From the NCBI RefSeq assembly GCF_001457835.1, contig NZ_LN898229.1, positions 240,082 through 304,081 on the forward strand: a DNA stretch of 64,000 nt, given 5' to 3'. The position numbers were made by a program, and so were the translations under genes. Below, in pieces: positions 47,956 to 57,514 of this stretch; positions within the stretch are counted from its first letter, which is position 1; the number at the start of each line of letters is the position of its first letter. The stretch is from Fenollaria timonensis (GTDB lineage Bacteria; Bacillota; Clostridia; Tissierellales; Peptoniphilaceae). The notes under the pieces are model-generated. The model did no database searches, was not told the origin of the DNA, and saw only the letters and a program-made list of their open reading frames with translations.

Positions 47956-49431
47956 TTATTTGAATTTATCTAATCTCTTGAATATCTTTTCCTTACCTAA
48001 TAAGTAAAGTATCCTATCCATTTCTGGTCCGTGTACTGAGAAGGAAATCATCGCTCTAACTGGCATATAAAGGTTTTTGCCTTTGATGCCTGTCTTCTTT
48101 TGTATGCTCTTCATGAATGTTTTGGCGTAATCAAGTGTGATTTCGTCTACTGATGCAAGCTCTTCTTCTATTGCGTTTGCAAGTACTTTTGCGTTTTCTG
48201 CATTTTCTCCTTCTAAGAATTCTTTTGTTTCATCTGCAAGTGGAAGCTCTTCGAAGATGAATCTTGCCTTTTCTGGCAATTCTGTCATTAGTGAGATATT
48301 ATCCTTAAGTGTATCAATTAAAACTTCCATATACTCTTTGTTTTCTTTTGCAAAATCTTTTGTGATTAGTCCTGCCTTAACTAGTTCTTCGCTTGCTTCT
48401 TCTCTTAATACATTTATATCTTGATTTCTTAAGAATTGTGCGTTTACCCAATCTAGTTTGTCCTTATCAAAGATACCGCCTGTCTTGGATACTCTTTCGA
48501 AGGAGAACTCTTTGATTAGCTCATCCATGGTAAATATTTCTTTATTATCTTCTGGTGACCAGCCAACTAGTGCTAAGTAGTTATTTAACGCTTCTGGCAA
48601 ATAGCCTTTGTCCTTGAAGTCTTCTACTGATACGTCGCCTTGTCTCTTTGATAATTTCTTTCTGTCTTTGTTAAGTACTGTTGGTAAGTGAACGTACTCT
48701 GGTTTTTCCCAGCCAAGTGCCTCGTATAAAAATACGTGCTTTGGTGTAGATGGTAGCCACTCTTCACCTCTAACGATGTGTGTTATGCCCATTAGGTGGT
48801 CGTCAACTACGACTGCCATGTGATATGTTGGGAAGCCGTCTGATTTTAATAGTACTTGATCATCTATATCTTCTGTGTTGATTGTGATGTCGCCTCTAAC
48901 TACGTCGTGGAATGTTATGTCTGTATCTTTTGGTAATTTTAGTCTAACTACGTATGGCTCGCCATTTGCCACTCTCTTCTTTGCTTCGTCTAGAGGAATA
49001 TTTCTACAGAAGCCATCATACTTTGGTATTAGGCCCTTGATTTGTCTTTCTTCTCTGATTCTGTCAAGCCTTTCCTTATCGCAGAAGCAGTAGTATGCCT
49101 TGCCTTCTTCGATTAGCTGATCAACATATTTTCTATATATATCAAGTCTTTCTGATTGTATATATGGGCCGTAGTCGCCTTTTTGAACTACCTTGCCATC
49201 TTCAATGAAAACGCCTTCGCTGTAGTGTATGCCTGCCCAGTGAAGTGAGTTTATCAAGTTTTCTATAGCGCCTTCGACGTAACGTGTTCTGTCTGTGTCT
49301 TCGATTCTTAAGATGAAGTCGCCACCCATCTTTTCGGCGAATAAGTAGTTATATAGCGCTGTTCTTAATGAACCTATGTGCACAAAACCTGTTGGCGATG
49401 GTGCAAATCTTACTCTAACTTTTTTATCCAC
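47956..49431 (-). CDS. gltX: Glutamyl-tRNA synthetase
   Basis: 491 residues. It charges tRNA-Glu (and possibly tRNA-Gln in hosts that use the amidotransferase route). Class I motifs: PSPTGFVHIGSLRTAL (HIGH form) and DRKKLSKRQGDVSV (KMSKS form). The zinc-region equivalent has CFCDKERL. The C-terminal anticodon-binding domain continues to FKRLDKFK. The start overlaps the proS stop by 8 bases, and a terminator lies behind. Charged glutamate also feeds tetrapyrrole synthesis in bacteria that use the C5 route. Confidence 0.97.
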   Translation of the reverse strand: MDKKVRVRFAPSPTGFVHIGSLRTALYNYLFAEKMGGDFILRIEDTDRTRYVEGAIENLINSLHWAGIHYSEGVFIEDGKVVQKGDYGPYIQSERLDIYRKYVDQLIEEGKAYYCFCDKERLDRIREERQIKGLIPKYDGFCRNIPLDEAKKRVANGEPYVVRLKLPKDTDITFHDVVRGDITINTEDIDDQVLLKSDGFPTYHMAVVVDDHLMGITHIVRGEEWLPSTPKHVFLYEALGWEKPEYVHLPTVLNKDRKKLSKRQGDVSVEDFKDKGYLPEALNNYLALVGWSPEDNKEIFTMDELIKEFSFERVSKTGGIFDKDKLDWVNAQFLRNQDINVLREEASEELVKAGLITKDFAKENKEYMEVLIDTLKDNISLMTELPEKARFIFEELPLADETKEFLEGENAENAKVLANAIEEELASVDEITLDYAKTFMKSIQKKTGIKGKNLYMPVRAMISFSVHGPEMDRILYLLGKEKIFKRLDKFK

Positions 49432-51145
49432 GATTATTCTTCCTTTCCTTTATATATGCAATTATCTTGTTAATAGCTTCGCTAGCATCTATCTCTTCAT
49501 TTTCCATTTCACGACGAGTTGAGTACTCGACCTTGCCTTCACTAGCAAGCTTACCTACTGTAATTCTAAGAGGTATACCGATTAGGTCTCTATCGTTAAA
49601 TTTGACGCCAGCTCTTTCTGCTCTGTCATCAAGAAGCACTTCGACCTTTTCCGCCAATAGTTTTTGATAAATTTCTTCAGCAAGTTTATTTTGCTCTTCG
49701 TCTTTTACATTGACTATTGTTACGATGGCTTCGTATGGACATGATGATATTGGCCAGATGATACCCTTTTCATCGTTGTTTTGCTCAACTATAGCAGATA
49801 CTGTTCTTGATATGCCAACGCCGTAGCAGCCCATCCAGAAGTATTCGTCCTTGCCATTTTCATCCAAGAATGTTGCCTTCATTGATTTTGAGTATTTTTG
49901 ACCAAGTTGGAAGATGTTTCCGACTTCTATGCCTCTCTTGAACTCAAGTTTGCCGCCGCACTTAGGACAAACATCGCCCTCAGCTATCATTAGTAAATCA
50001 TCGACGAATTCAAATTTTTCATTATCACTAATATTATAGTTCATATAGTGATAATTTTCTTCGTTAGCGCCTATAACCATGTTTTTGATATTCTTAACTC
50101 TTTCATCGGCGATAAGTCTATCAGCCTTTAAGCCGATAGGGCCAGTGTAGCCTGGGAAGGAGCCCATAGCCTTGATCTCTTCGTCGCCCATCATCTCAAT
50201 CTCGTGCTCTGCGCAGCCAAGATGCTTTATTAATTTTGTTAGATTAAGCTCTCTTGATCCAGGTATGAAAACTACGATCTTTTCTCCCTTAACCATTAGG
50301 TCAACTGCCTTAAGGCATCTATCTTTATCTACCTTTAATAATTCCGCTAAATCGTCAATAGTTTTAACGCCTTTTGTTTCTACTTTTTCAATCTCTTTTA
50401 TATCTTCATTACTATTGTCATATTTATAAGCTACTTCAGCTTTTTCATCAGTCGCCGAAAAATCGCAGCTATCGCAATATGTGATCACGCCTTCACCAAC
50501 ATCTGAAAGTGCAGTGAACTCGTGTGACTCGTTACCACCGATAGCACCTGAGTCGCCTCTAACTATCCTGTAATCAAGTTCAAGTCTGTCGTAGATGTTT
50601 TCGTAAGCTTCCCACATGTTCTTGTAGCTAGCGACCATGTCCTCTTGAGTCTTGTCAAAAGAGTAAGCGTCCTTCATCAAAAACTCTCTCGCTCTATTGA
50701 TACCAAATCTAGGTCTCTTCTCGTCCCTGTACTTAGTTTTGATTTGGTAGATATTTATTGGCAGCTTCTTATATGAGTTTACATCGCTTCTTATAAGATC
50801 TGTGAAAAACTCTTCTGCTGTTGGCGCAAGACAAAACTCTCTGTCGTTTCTGTCCTTTAGTTTAAACATCTCTGGTCCGAAGGTATCCCATCTACCCGAC
50901 TCTTCCCAAAGCTCTCTTGGCTGAACAGCACTCATGTTGATCTCTTGAGCGTCGTGTGAGTCCATCTCTTCTCTAACTATGGCCTCAATCTTTCTGATTA
51001 CTCTGTAGCCAAGGTTCATGTATGAATAAATTCCTGAGGCGCTCTTCTTGATAAAGCCGCCTCTTAATAGTAACTTATGTGATGCAATCTCTGCTTCGCT
51101 AGGATCCTCTCTCAATGTTTTAAAAAACATTTTACTCATTCTCAT
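49424..51145 (-). CDS. proS: Prolyl-tRNA synthetase (bacterial type with editing insertion)
   Basis: 573 residues. A class II synthetase with motif 2 in IYQIKTKYRDEKRPRFGINRAREFLMKDAYSFD and motif 3 in GCYGVGISRTVSAI. Residues about 220-400 are the INS domain, which edits mischarged alanine. The C-terminal anticodon-binding domain follows (CPYEAIVTIVN). AGGAGGAAGAAAGCT precedes the ATG, which overlaps the 3' end of the ABC exporter gene by 14 bases. So the synthetases are read in one operon with the exporters upstream, an odd pairing. Confidence 0.97.
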   Translation of the reverse strand: MRMSKMFFKTLREDPSEAEIASHKLLLRGGFIKKSASGIYSYMNLGYRVIRKIEAIVREEMDSHDAQEINMSAVQPRELWEESGRWDTFGPEMFKLKDRNDREFCLAPTAEEFFTDLIRSDVNSYKKLPINIYQIKTKYRDEKRPRFGINRAREFLMKDAYSFDKTQEDMVASYKNMWEAYENIYDRLELDYRIVRGDSGAIGGNESHEFTALSDVGEGVITYCDSCDFSATDEKAEVAYKYDNSNEDIKEIEKVETKGVKTIDDLAELLKVDKDRCLKAVDLMVKGEKIVVFIPGSRELNLTKLIKHLGCAEHEIEMMGDEEIKAMGSFPGYTGPIGLKADRLIADERVKNIKNMVIGANEENYHYMNYNISDNEKFEFVDDLLMIAEGDVCPKCGGKLEFKRGIEVGNIFQLGQKYSKSMKATFLDENGKDEYFWMGCYGVGISRTVSAIVEQNNDEKGIIWPISSCPYEAIVTIVNVKDEEQNKLAEEIYQKLLAEKVEVLLDDRAERAGVKFNDRDLIGIPLRITVGKLASEGKVEYSTRREMENEEIDASEAINKIIAYIKERKNNRG

Positions 51146-52952
51146 AGCTTTCTTCCTCCTCTTGGTACTCGTAGTTTTCTTTTTGTGCGTTGAACATCTT
51201 GTAGTAAAGGCTGTCTGTCTTTTGCATTAGTTTTTTGTGCGTGTCAAAGTCCTCTACAGTACCGTTATTTATTAACAAAATTTTATCGCAGAATATCGAC
51301 GAACTCATTCTGTGTGAGATGTATATCGATGTCTTCTCCTTAACAAGGTAGTTGAAGTTCTCGTAAATCTCCGCCTCGCTCTTCGGGTCAAGTGCCGATG
51401 TTGGCTCGTCAAGTATAACTAGCTCGCTGTCCTTGTACAAGCTTCTTGCAATTGCTAGCTTTTGGAACTGTCCTTGCGATAGTTTTTCTCCCGTTTCAGA
51501 GTAGCCCATGGAGACTTTCGTGTCCATACCGCTACTTAACGAATTAATTTTATCATATATGTCAATATCTTTCAATACTTTAGTGACTTTTTCTCTGTCG
51601 TAGTCAGTCTTTGATGCAACAGTCTCTGCCACAGGGAAATTGTATATATTATAGTCTTGGAACACAACTGAGATAAATTTTTGGTACTCATCCATCTTTA
51701 TCTTACTTATATCAAGGCCATTAAGAAGTATCTCGCCCTTTGTTGGCTCATAAAGCCTTGTCATTAACTTGATGATGGTTGTCTTGCCAGCACCATTAAG
51801 ACCAACTATAGAAATCTTTTCGCCCTTATTAATATTGAAGGATAAATTCTTTAAAACGTAGTCTTCAGAGCTTGGGTACTTGAACCACACGTCTTTAAAC
51901 TCAATCGTGTCAATGGACTTAGGCATATCATATTCGTATGCTTTTGCCTTTTCTTCTGGTAACATCATAAATCTATAGTAAGGCTCTGTCATGTTCCTCA
52001 TCATAATCATATTGACATAGTTTTGTGAGATGATTCTAACTCTTTGGTTAAAGTTAACAAAGGCCGATGTGTATAGAGCGAAGGAACCGATTGAGATTTG
52101 TGGGCCGAAAACATTCGATACGGCTCTAATCGATATATAGATGTAGCTTAAAGCTCTTGATACGCCGTCTAAGATACCGCTAAAGAAAAATGAAAGTGAG
52201 TTTATGGTATACATATTCGCTATACCTGCGCTTATGTCCTTCATTAATTTATATATGGATCCATTGACCAAGTTATGCATGGAGAATAGCTTTACATCCA
52301 TCATCTTACTATTGTCATAAATAATATTCATGTAAGCAGAAAATTTTCTGTTTATATCTTCAAGTGAAGCTAAGAAGTCTCCCATCTTCTTGTTCGCCCA
52401 AGCGCCTATGACAAAGTTTAGGCACGCTACTAAAAGAAGTATTACACCTAAAACCCAGGAGAAGCTAAAGGCGATTACCGCTAAGAAGATTACAACTACA
52501 AAGGATACAAATACTTCCGCAGCTATTTGAACGAAGTTTGCTAGAGGTGATTGAGTGCTCATGATGAAGTCCGCTTGGTCCTTAAGATTCATGTAATCTT
52601 TGTTCTCAAGCATCGAGTAATCAAGCTTCATAGTCTTTTCGCATATATTGTAACGAATTCTTTGTTGCACGCCAGGAAGGTCTACGTTGTTGATGTAGTT
52701 GTTGACATAGCCTGGTATTTTGGCTAAGACAACGTTTGCAAGCACCAAAAGTACTACATAAGTCACTATCTCAAAGCCAGCGCCATTCATTACTGAGTCA
52801 ATAACTAGTTTTGGTAAGAATACATTTATCATCAATAGTCCTGCTGATGACAATGAGGCCAGTAAGATTAAAAATACTGTTTTCTTGGAGTATTCCCAAA
52901 TTGATTTGATCATGAAGCCATATATCTTCATATGTTCTTTATAGTTTTTCAT
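51132..52952 (-). CDS. ABC exporter, fused membrane and ATPase domains (subunit 2 of a likely heterodimer)
   Basis: 606 residues. Six-helix ABC membrane domain (residues 1-330), then ATPase: Walker A GLNGAGKTT, signature LSQGQFQKLAIARSL in place of LSGGQ, Walker B LVILDEPTSALD, and the switch His in YISHRMSSS. It lies three bases after a second half-transporter. Paired half-transporters with unequal signatures are typical of heterodimeric exporters, where one ATP site is weak. Substrate unknown; peptides or drugs are possible. No peptidase domain and no precursor-peptide gene next to it. Confidence 0.92.
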   Translation of the reverse strand: MKNYKEHMKIYGFMIKSIWEYSKKTVFLILLASLSSAGLLMINVFLPKLVIDSVMNGAGFEIVTYVVLLVLANVVLAKIPGYVNNYINNVDLPGVQQRIRYNICEKTMKLDYSMLENKDYMNLKDQADFIMSTQSPLANFVQIAAEVFVSFVVVIFLAVIAFSFSWVLGVILLLVACLNFVIGAWANKKMGDFLASLEDINRKFSAYMNIIYDNSKMMDVKLFSMHNLVNGSIYKLMKDISAGIANMYTINSLSFFFSGILDGVSRALSYIYISIRAVSNVFGPQISIGSFALYTSAFVNFNQRVRIISQNYVNMIMMRNMTEPYYRFMMLPEEKAKAYEYDMPKSIDTIEFKDVWFKYPSSEDYVLKNLSFNINKGEKISIVGLNGAGKTTIIKLMTRLYEPTKGEILLNGLDISKIKMDEYQKFISVVFQDYNIYNFPVAETVASKTDYDREKVTKVLKDIDIYDKINSLSSGMDTKVSMGYSETGEKLSQGQFQKLAIARSLYKDSELVILDEPTSALDPKSEAEIYENFNYLVKEKTSIYISHRMSSSIFCDKILLINNGTVEDFDTHKKLMQKTDSLYYKMFNAQKENYEYQEEEESYENE

Positions 52953-52954
52953 AT

Positions 52955-54736
52955 TTAGGCCTCCTTAGTATAGTATTTACCTTGTATAGTGAACATTTCG
53001 TAATATTCACCCTTCTTCTTCATAAGCTCATCGTGAGTACCCTCTTCGAAGATCTTTCCGCCCTTAAGAAGTATAATTCTGTCGCAGAACTTTGTCGATG
53101 AAAGTCTGTGTGAGATGTATATCGACGTTCTGTCCTCTCTTAAGTCATTTAGCTTAGAATATATCTCGTGCTCAGCAAGTGCATCTAAGTTTGCTGTCGG
53201 CTCATCAAGTATAAGTATAGGTGAGTCCTTGTACACAGCTCTCGAGATGGCAAGTTTTTGTTCTTGTCCGCCCGATAGTTCAAGAGCGTCCTTAGCAACT
53301 TCATGAGACATATTTCTTTCGTAAGCGTTTTTCTCTTCTTCGATACGCTCCTTAAGTCCCACGTCCTCAATTGCTCTCTTGGCTCTTTCCAAGTCATAAG
53401 TTTCATGCATAGAAATATTATTACCAAGTGTATACGGATAGATATTTACCTGTTGGAATATGCAGGCAAACATCTTATATAGCTCTTCTTCCTTGAACTC
53501 GTTGATGTTTACGCCATTAAGAAGTATCTCGCCTTCGTCCGGTCTAAATAATCTTACTAATAAATTGATTATAGTGGACTTACCCTCACCATTGTTACCA
53601 ACTAGTGCGATGGTTTCGTTCTTAGCTATCTTAAAGCTTAAGTTATCAAGCACTTTCTTATCTGTATTTGGATAAGCAAAGCTAACATTTCTAAACTCAA
53701 TATCAACAGCACCACTAAGTCTATCTCTAGTACCATGGTCTGAGCTTAGCTTATCTGTTTCAAGTAAATCATACATATTTTCTACGTAAATAGTTTGATT
53801 AACAACAAAAAACTCGTAGTCTTCTATAGCTCTGTCGGCCAATAATACAAATTGTAGCATAAGTGTTAGATACATTAAGAAGCTACCTGTGTCAACTGAG
53901 CCATTCTTAAAGCTAAGTATAAGTGTATAGGCAAAAATGCCCTGAGCAATAATTAAAATTATTACTGATAAAAGACTCTTTCTAAAAGTTTTATTCACAG
54001 CTCTTAGACTAAAACTCTTTCTCTTATCAATAACGTTTTTATAAGCATTAAGTATCATGTCTTTTAAATTAAAAAGCCTTATTTCTTTACCAGATTTAAA
54101 ATCACCAGCAGTTTTAGTGTAGTATCTGATTTCATCAGTTATTTTATTTATCTCGGCATCATTATCACTTACTTCTTTGTTTGCTTGTCTTTGTGCGTAG
54201 GCATAAGTAATTGCATATAAAAGTAGTAGTGCTCCTGTTAATGGTGATAAAGCCGTAATAACTCCTCCAATAATTATAAGTGAAAGAATTATAGGTGCAG
54301 TTCTTGCAAACTCTCTAAGCATGCCAGCAACTCCGCCCCAGTCACTGTTTGTTGCTTCAAAGGCCATGCCATACATCTTAAAGATGGATCTGTCACTTAT
54401 GTATTTAAAGTCGGCAGCTGCCATCTTTTTGTTTTGCTCGTGCATTAGCTCGAACCTTGTTTTATTTGCAACTGTTATTACTTGATTTGAGCAGTAAAGG
54501 CTTACGCCTTCAACTAAGAACTCCAAGACAAAAAAGCCAAGTGAGATTAGTAAAATCCTTCTAATCGCGTCTGTACCGGGATTTTCTACGACTCCAACTA
54601 TTAGCTTAGGCATTAGTGATAATACTAGTGGAGCGAAGGCTCCTAAGAGACAGGCAAATAAGATGTAAAGAATCATCTTCCTGTCTGTTCTAATCGCGTC
54701 TCCAAGCAGGCGCTTCAGTGTTTTTGTGTACTTCAT
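52955..54736 (-). CDS. ABC exporter, fused membrane and ATPase domains (subunit 1 of a likely heterodimer)
   Basis: 593 residues. Membrane domain with six helices (residues 1-310), then ATPase: Walker A GNNGEGKST, Q-loop IFQQVNIYP, canonical signature LSGGQEQKLAISRAV, Walker B ILILDEPTANLD and SHRLSST. It partners the downstream half-transporter, whose signature is LSQGQ. The ATG lies 10 bases after the beta-CASP gene, so the run of genes from the cysteine desulfurase to gltX may form one long operon. Function inferred from the family only. Confidence 0.92.
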   Translation of the reverse strand: MKYTKTLKRLLGDAIRTDRKMILYILFACLLGAFAPLVLSLMPKLIVGVVENPGTDAIRRILLISLGFFVLEFLVEGVSLYCSNQVITVANKTRFELMHEQNKKMAAADFKYISDRSIFKMYGMAFEATNSDWGGVAGMLREFARTAPIILSLIIIGGVITALSPLTGALLLLYAITYAYAQRQANKEVSDNDAEINKITDEIRYYTKTAGDFKSGKEIRLFNLKDMILNAYKNVIDKRKSFSLRAVNKTFRKSLLSVIILIIAQGIFAYTLILSFKNGSVDTGSFLMYLTLMLQFVLLADRAIEDYEFFVVNQTIYVENMYDLLETDKLSSDHGTRDRLSGAVDIEFRNVSFAYPNTDKKVLDNLSFKIAKNETIALVGNNGEGKSTIINLLVRLFRPDEGEILLNGVNINEFKEEELYKMFACIFQQVNIYPYTLGNNISMHETYDLERAKRAIEDVGLKERIEEEKNAYERNMSHEVAKDALELSGGQEQKLAISRAVYKDSPILILDEPTANLDALAEHEIYSKLNDLREDRTSIYISHRLSSTKFCDRIILLKGGKIFEEGTHDELMKKKGEYYEMFTIQGKYYTKEA

Positions 54737-54746
54737 TTTTCTCCTC

Positions 54747-56360
54747 CTACGAGTTAAGCTCCTTATTGATATTAACTAAGGCAAGCTCTGCCTCGTCAAG
54801 TGCGTCCTTAAGCTTCTTACTCTTCTTTAAGTGTTCCTTCGTATATAATTTATTTGAGCTTTTAACTATGTTTGAGAAAGCGGCTAATAGATTGTCAAAG
54901 CTCTTCTTAAGCTCTTCTTCACCAGCGAGCTTGTTCTTGTGAACATCGATCCTTGCACTTTCACCAGTAGCTAGGTCAATTGTTTCTCCAAGCTTTGGTG
55001 CGTATACCTCAAGACCTTGGTCTCTAGCTATCTTTTGCTTTAAAATTTCTTGTGCATCGCTCTCGCCATGAACCAAGAATACTTTTTTAGGCTTTCTTTC
55101 ATAAGCATCTAGCCATTTTAATAGCATATTTTGATCGGCGTGTGCAGAAAAGCCTTGCAAGTCATAAACTTCTAGGCCTACGTCCACCATTTGACCAAAG
55201 AGCTTAACTCTTCTTACGCCACCCAGAATGATGCGGCCTAAGGAGCCTTCTGCTTGGTAGCCAACTATAACAAGCGAGTTTCTCTTGTCCCAAAGACAAT
55301 TCTTTAAGTGATGTCTGATCCTGCCTGCTGTCATCATGCCTGATGATGCGATGATGACCTTTGGCGCCTCGTCCACATTAAGCGCCTTCGAGTCCTCTGT
55401 CTCGCGAATGTATTTTAAGTGCTTAAACATAAGTGGATCGTCGCCCGACTTAAGCAGCTTTTGTGTCTCTTCGTCTAAAATATCGTAGTTACGCATAAAT
55501 ACTTCTGTCGCGTCGACCGCCATCGGCGAATCAAGAAAAACTCTTACGTTTTGATTCTTTCTCTTCTCGAACTCTTTGTTAAGTAAATATATAAGTTCTT
55601 GGCTCCTACCAACTGCAAAGCTTGGTATTAGAACAGTTCCGCCTCTTGCAACAGTCTTATCTATGATATCAATAAGCTTTTGAGTGCTGTCCGTAATTTT
55701 CTCGTGATTGCGATTGCCATAAGTTGACTCCATGATGACATAGTCAGCGTCCTTGATGAAAGTCGGATCCTTTAGTAGAGGCCTGTCCGGCATACCAAGG
55801 TCGCCAGAAAATACAAGTTTAGTCTCTTTACCATCTTCATTTATGTAAATTTCCAAGATGGCTGAGCCAAGTATATGACCTGCATCTCTAAAGATGATTT
55901 TGATCCCATCAAAAAGTTCTATCTCTTCACCATAAGCATAGCCCCTTAAAAGCTTAAGAGTATCATCAACGTCTACGTCTGTGTAAAGAGGCTCAACTGG
56001 GTCAAGGCCTTGACGAAGATTCTTCTTAGTCTCAGTCTCAGCGTCTTGCATACCAATCTTTGCCGAGTCGTAGAGCATGACTGGAGCTAGGTCCATAGTC
56101 GCCTTAGTCATGATGACTTCGCCGTCGTAGCCATCCTTGACCATCTTAGGAAGCCTTCCTATGTGGTCGATGTGTGCGTGAGTGATTAAAACCTTGTCAA
56201 TGTCCCTAACATTGTAGTCAAAGGGCCTTTTGTTGAGCTCTTCAAGGTCATTACTGCCTTGAAACATGCCACAATCTATAACAATCTTCTTGCCACAGGC
56301 TTCGAGCAAATAGTTGGAGCCGGTTACTTCTTGTGCTGCGCCTAAAAAACTTAGTTTCAT
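54747..56360 (-). CDS. Metallo-beta-lactamase/beta-CASP RNA-processing hydrolase
   Basis: 537 residues. MBL domain: ITHAHIDHIGRLP (HxHxDH zinc ligands), DAGHILGSAILEIY and FSGDLGM. The beta-CASP insert follows (SFAVGRSQELIYLL, DSPMAVDATEVF), then the RMMBL part with GFSAHADQ and FLVHGE. This is the CPSF/YsH1-like group of bacterial RNA nucleases, distinct from RNase J (shorter, no C-terminal domain). A tail of about 75 charged residues (from about 460) is extra. It overlaps thiI by four bases. RNA substrate unknown. Confidence 0.92.
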   Translation of the reverse strand: MKLSFLGAAQEVTGSNYLLEACGKKIVIDCGMFQGSNDLEELNKRPFDYNVRDIDKVLITHAHIDHIGRLPKMVKDGYDGEVIMTKATMDLAPVMLYDSAKIGMQDAETETKKNLRQGLDPVEPLYTDVDVDDTLKLLRGYAYGEEIELFDGIKIIFRDAGHILGSAILEIYINEDGKETKLVFSGDLGMPDRPLLKDPTFIKDADYVIMESTYGNRNHEKITDSTQKLIDIIDKTVARGGTVLIPSFAVGRSQELIYLLNKEFEKRKNQNVRVFLDSPMAVDATEVFMRNYDILDEETQKLLKSGDDPLMFKHLKYIRETEDSKALNVDEAPKVIIASSGMMTAGRIRHHLKNCLWDKRNSLVIVGYQAEGSLGRIILGGVRRVKLFGQMVDVGLEVYDLQGFSAHADQNMLLKWLDAYERKPKKVFLVHGESDAQEILKQKIARDQGLEVYAPKLGETIDLATGESARIDVHKNKLAGEEELKKSFDNLLAAFSNIVKSSNKLYTKEHLKKSKKLKDALDEAELALVNINKELNS

Positions 56361-57514
56361 ATTAGCTCTCCTTTTTTATAAATATCCTCTACAATTGCGT
56401 CTATATCTACCTTTTCTTCTTCGCATTTAACATCAGCGATTAGTGGTCTCGTTTGTGGATGGTCTGGCGAAAATACTGAGCAGCAGTCGTCGAATGGCTC
56501 TATCGATTTTTCGTAAGTGCCTATCTTTTTCGCTATGTCAATGATGTCAAGCTTATCAAAGGCTATGAGCGGTCTAAAGATGACCATGTCTGTCGCGTCT
56601 TCTATCGCTTTAATGCCGTACATTGTTTGAGATGCAACTTGACCGATATTCTCCCCTGTGATGATGGCGTCGTAGCCCTTGTCGTGAGCGAGCTTCTTCG
56701 CAACGCGCATCATTATCCTTCTTGAAACGACTGTTGTGTACGAAACGTTCATATTTTGGTTGATGGCTGTGTAAGCATCAAGCATATTATATGAGTATAA
56801 TTTTATACCTCCAGTGTAGGCAGCAACTATGTCTCTAAGGCCTTTAACCTTCTCAAGTGCTTGCAGCGAGGTAAATGGGTATGAGTGGAAATGTATCGCA
56901 TCGACCTTAACGCCGCGCTTCGCCATCATATATAGAGCGACTGGACTGTCTATGCCGCCTGATAGTAGGCAAAGTGCCTTGCCGTTAGTTGCCTTTGGCA
57001 TGCCACCAAGTGCCTTGTGCTTTTCTACTGAAACGTAGGCAAATTTCCTTATGTCAACGTAAACTTCATGTTCGGGCGTATGCACATCAACTTTTAGTCC
57101 GTCAGTATTTGTAAGTATGGCAGCGCCTATCTCCCTTGATAGCTCCATCGAGTTAAGCGGAAATTTCTTATCCGCTCTTGTTGATGATGCCTTGAATGTG
57201 CCTTTTAAATTCTTTTCCTTAACTAGGTCAATAGCGAGGCGCCTGATCACTTCGATATCTTTTTCACATCTATAAGCCTTTCTGATCCAAACAATGCCGA
57301 AGACTTTTTTTAGTGCTTCAATTGCTTTTTCAGATTTTGCTTCGTCCACTTCTATAATTATCTTGCCGATATCATTATAAAGGCTGTCGTAGCCGATGTC
57401 CTTCATGTTCTTATCGATGTTTGAGATAAGTTTTTGCTCGAAGTACCTTCTGTTGCCGCCCTTTAGGTGCATCTCGCCCTCACTGATTATCAAATATACT
57501 TTATCCGTCATCAT
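56357..57514 (-). CDS. thiI: tRNA 4-thiouridine synthetase ThiI
   Basis: 385 residues. ThiI activates U8 of tRNA and inserts sulfur. The order is an N-terminal ferredoxin-like domain, a THUMP domain (residues 60-165; FKASSTRADKKFPLNSMELSR) and a PP-loop ATPase (LCLLSGGIDSPVALY). There is no C-terminal rhodanese domain, as usual in Firmicutes, so sulfur must come from the cysteine desulfurase coded just upstream with a four-base overlap. AGGAGTG precedes the ATG. CCSVFSPDHPQTRP near the C-terminus may supply the thiol. Confidence 0.96.
   Translation of the reverse strand: MMTDKVYLIISEGEMHLKGGNRRYFEQKLISNIDKNMKDIGYDSLYNDIGKIIIEVDEAKSEKAIEALKKVFGIVWIRKAYRCEKDIEVIRRLAIDLVKEKNLKGTFKASSTRADKKFPLNSMELSREIGAAILTNTDGLKVDVHTPEHEVYVDIRKFAYVSVEKHKALGGMPKATNGKALCLLSGGIDSPVALYMMAKRGVKVDAIHFHSYPFTSLQALEKVKGLRDIVAAYTGGIKLYSYNMLDAYTAINQNMNVSYTTVVSRRIMMRVAKKLAHDKGYDAIITGENIGQVASQTMYGIKAIEDATDMVIFRPLIAFDKLDIIDIAKKIGTYEKSIEPFDDCCSVFSPDHPQTRPLIADVKCEEEKVDIDAIVEDIYKKGELI

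Noticed and set aside
53185-53427. An 80-codon frame inside the ABC exporter gene
   Set aside because: An alternate frame of a well-supported gene, without a family match or ribosome site.
51132-54736. A lantipeptide or bacteriocin export cluster
   Set aside because: No peptidase domain, precursor peptide or modification enzyme lies near the two ABC genes; the neighbours are synthetases and tRNA-modification genes.
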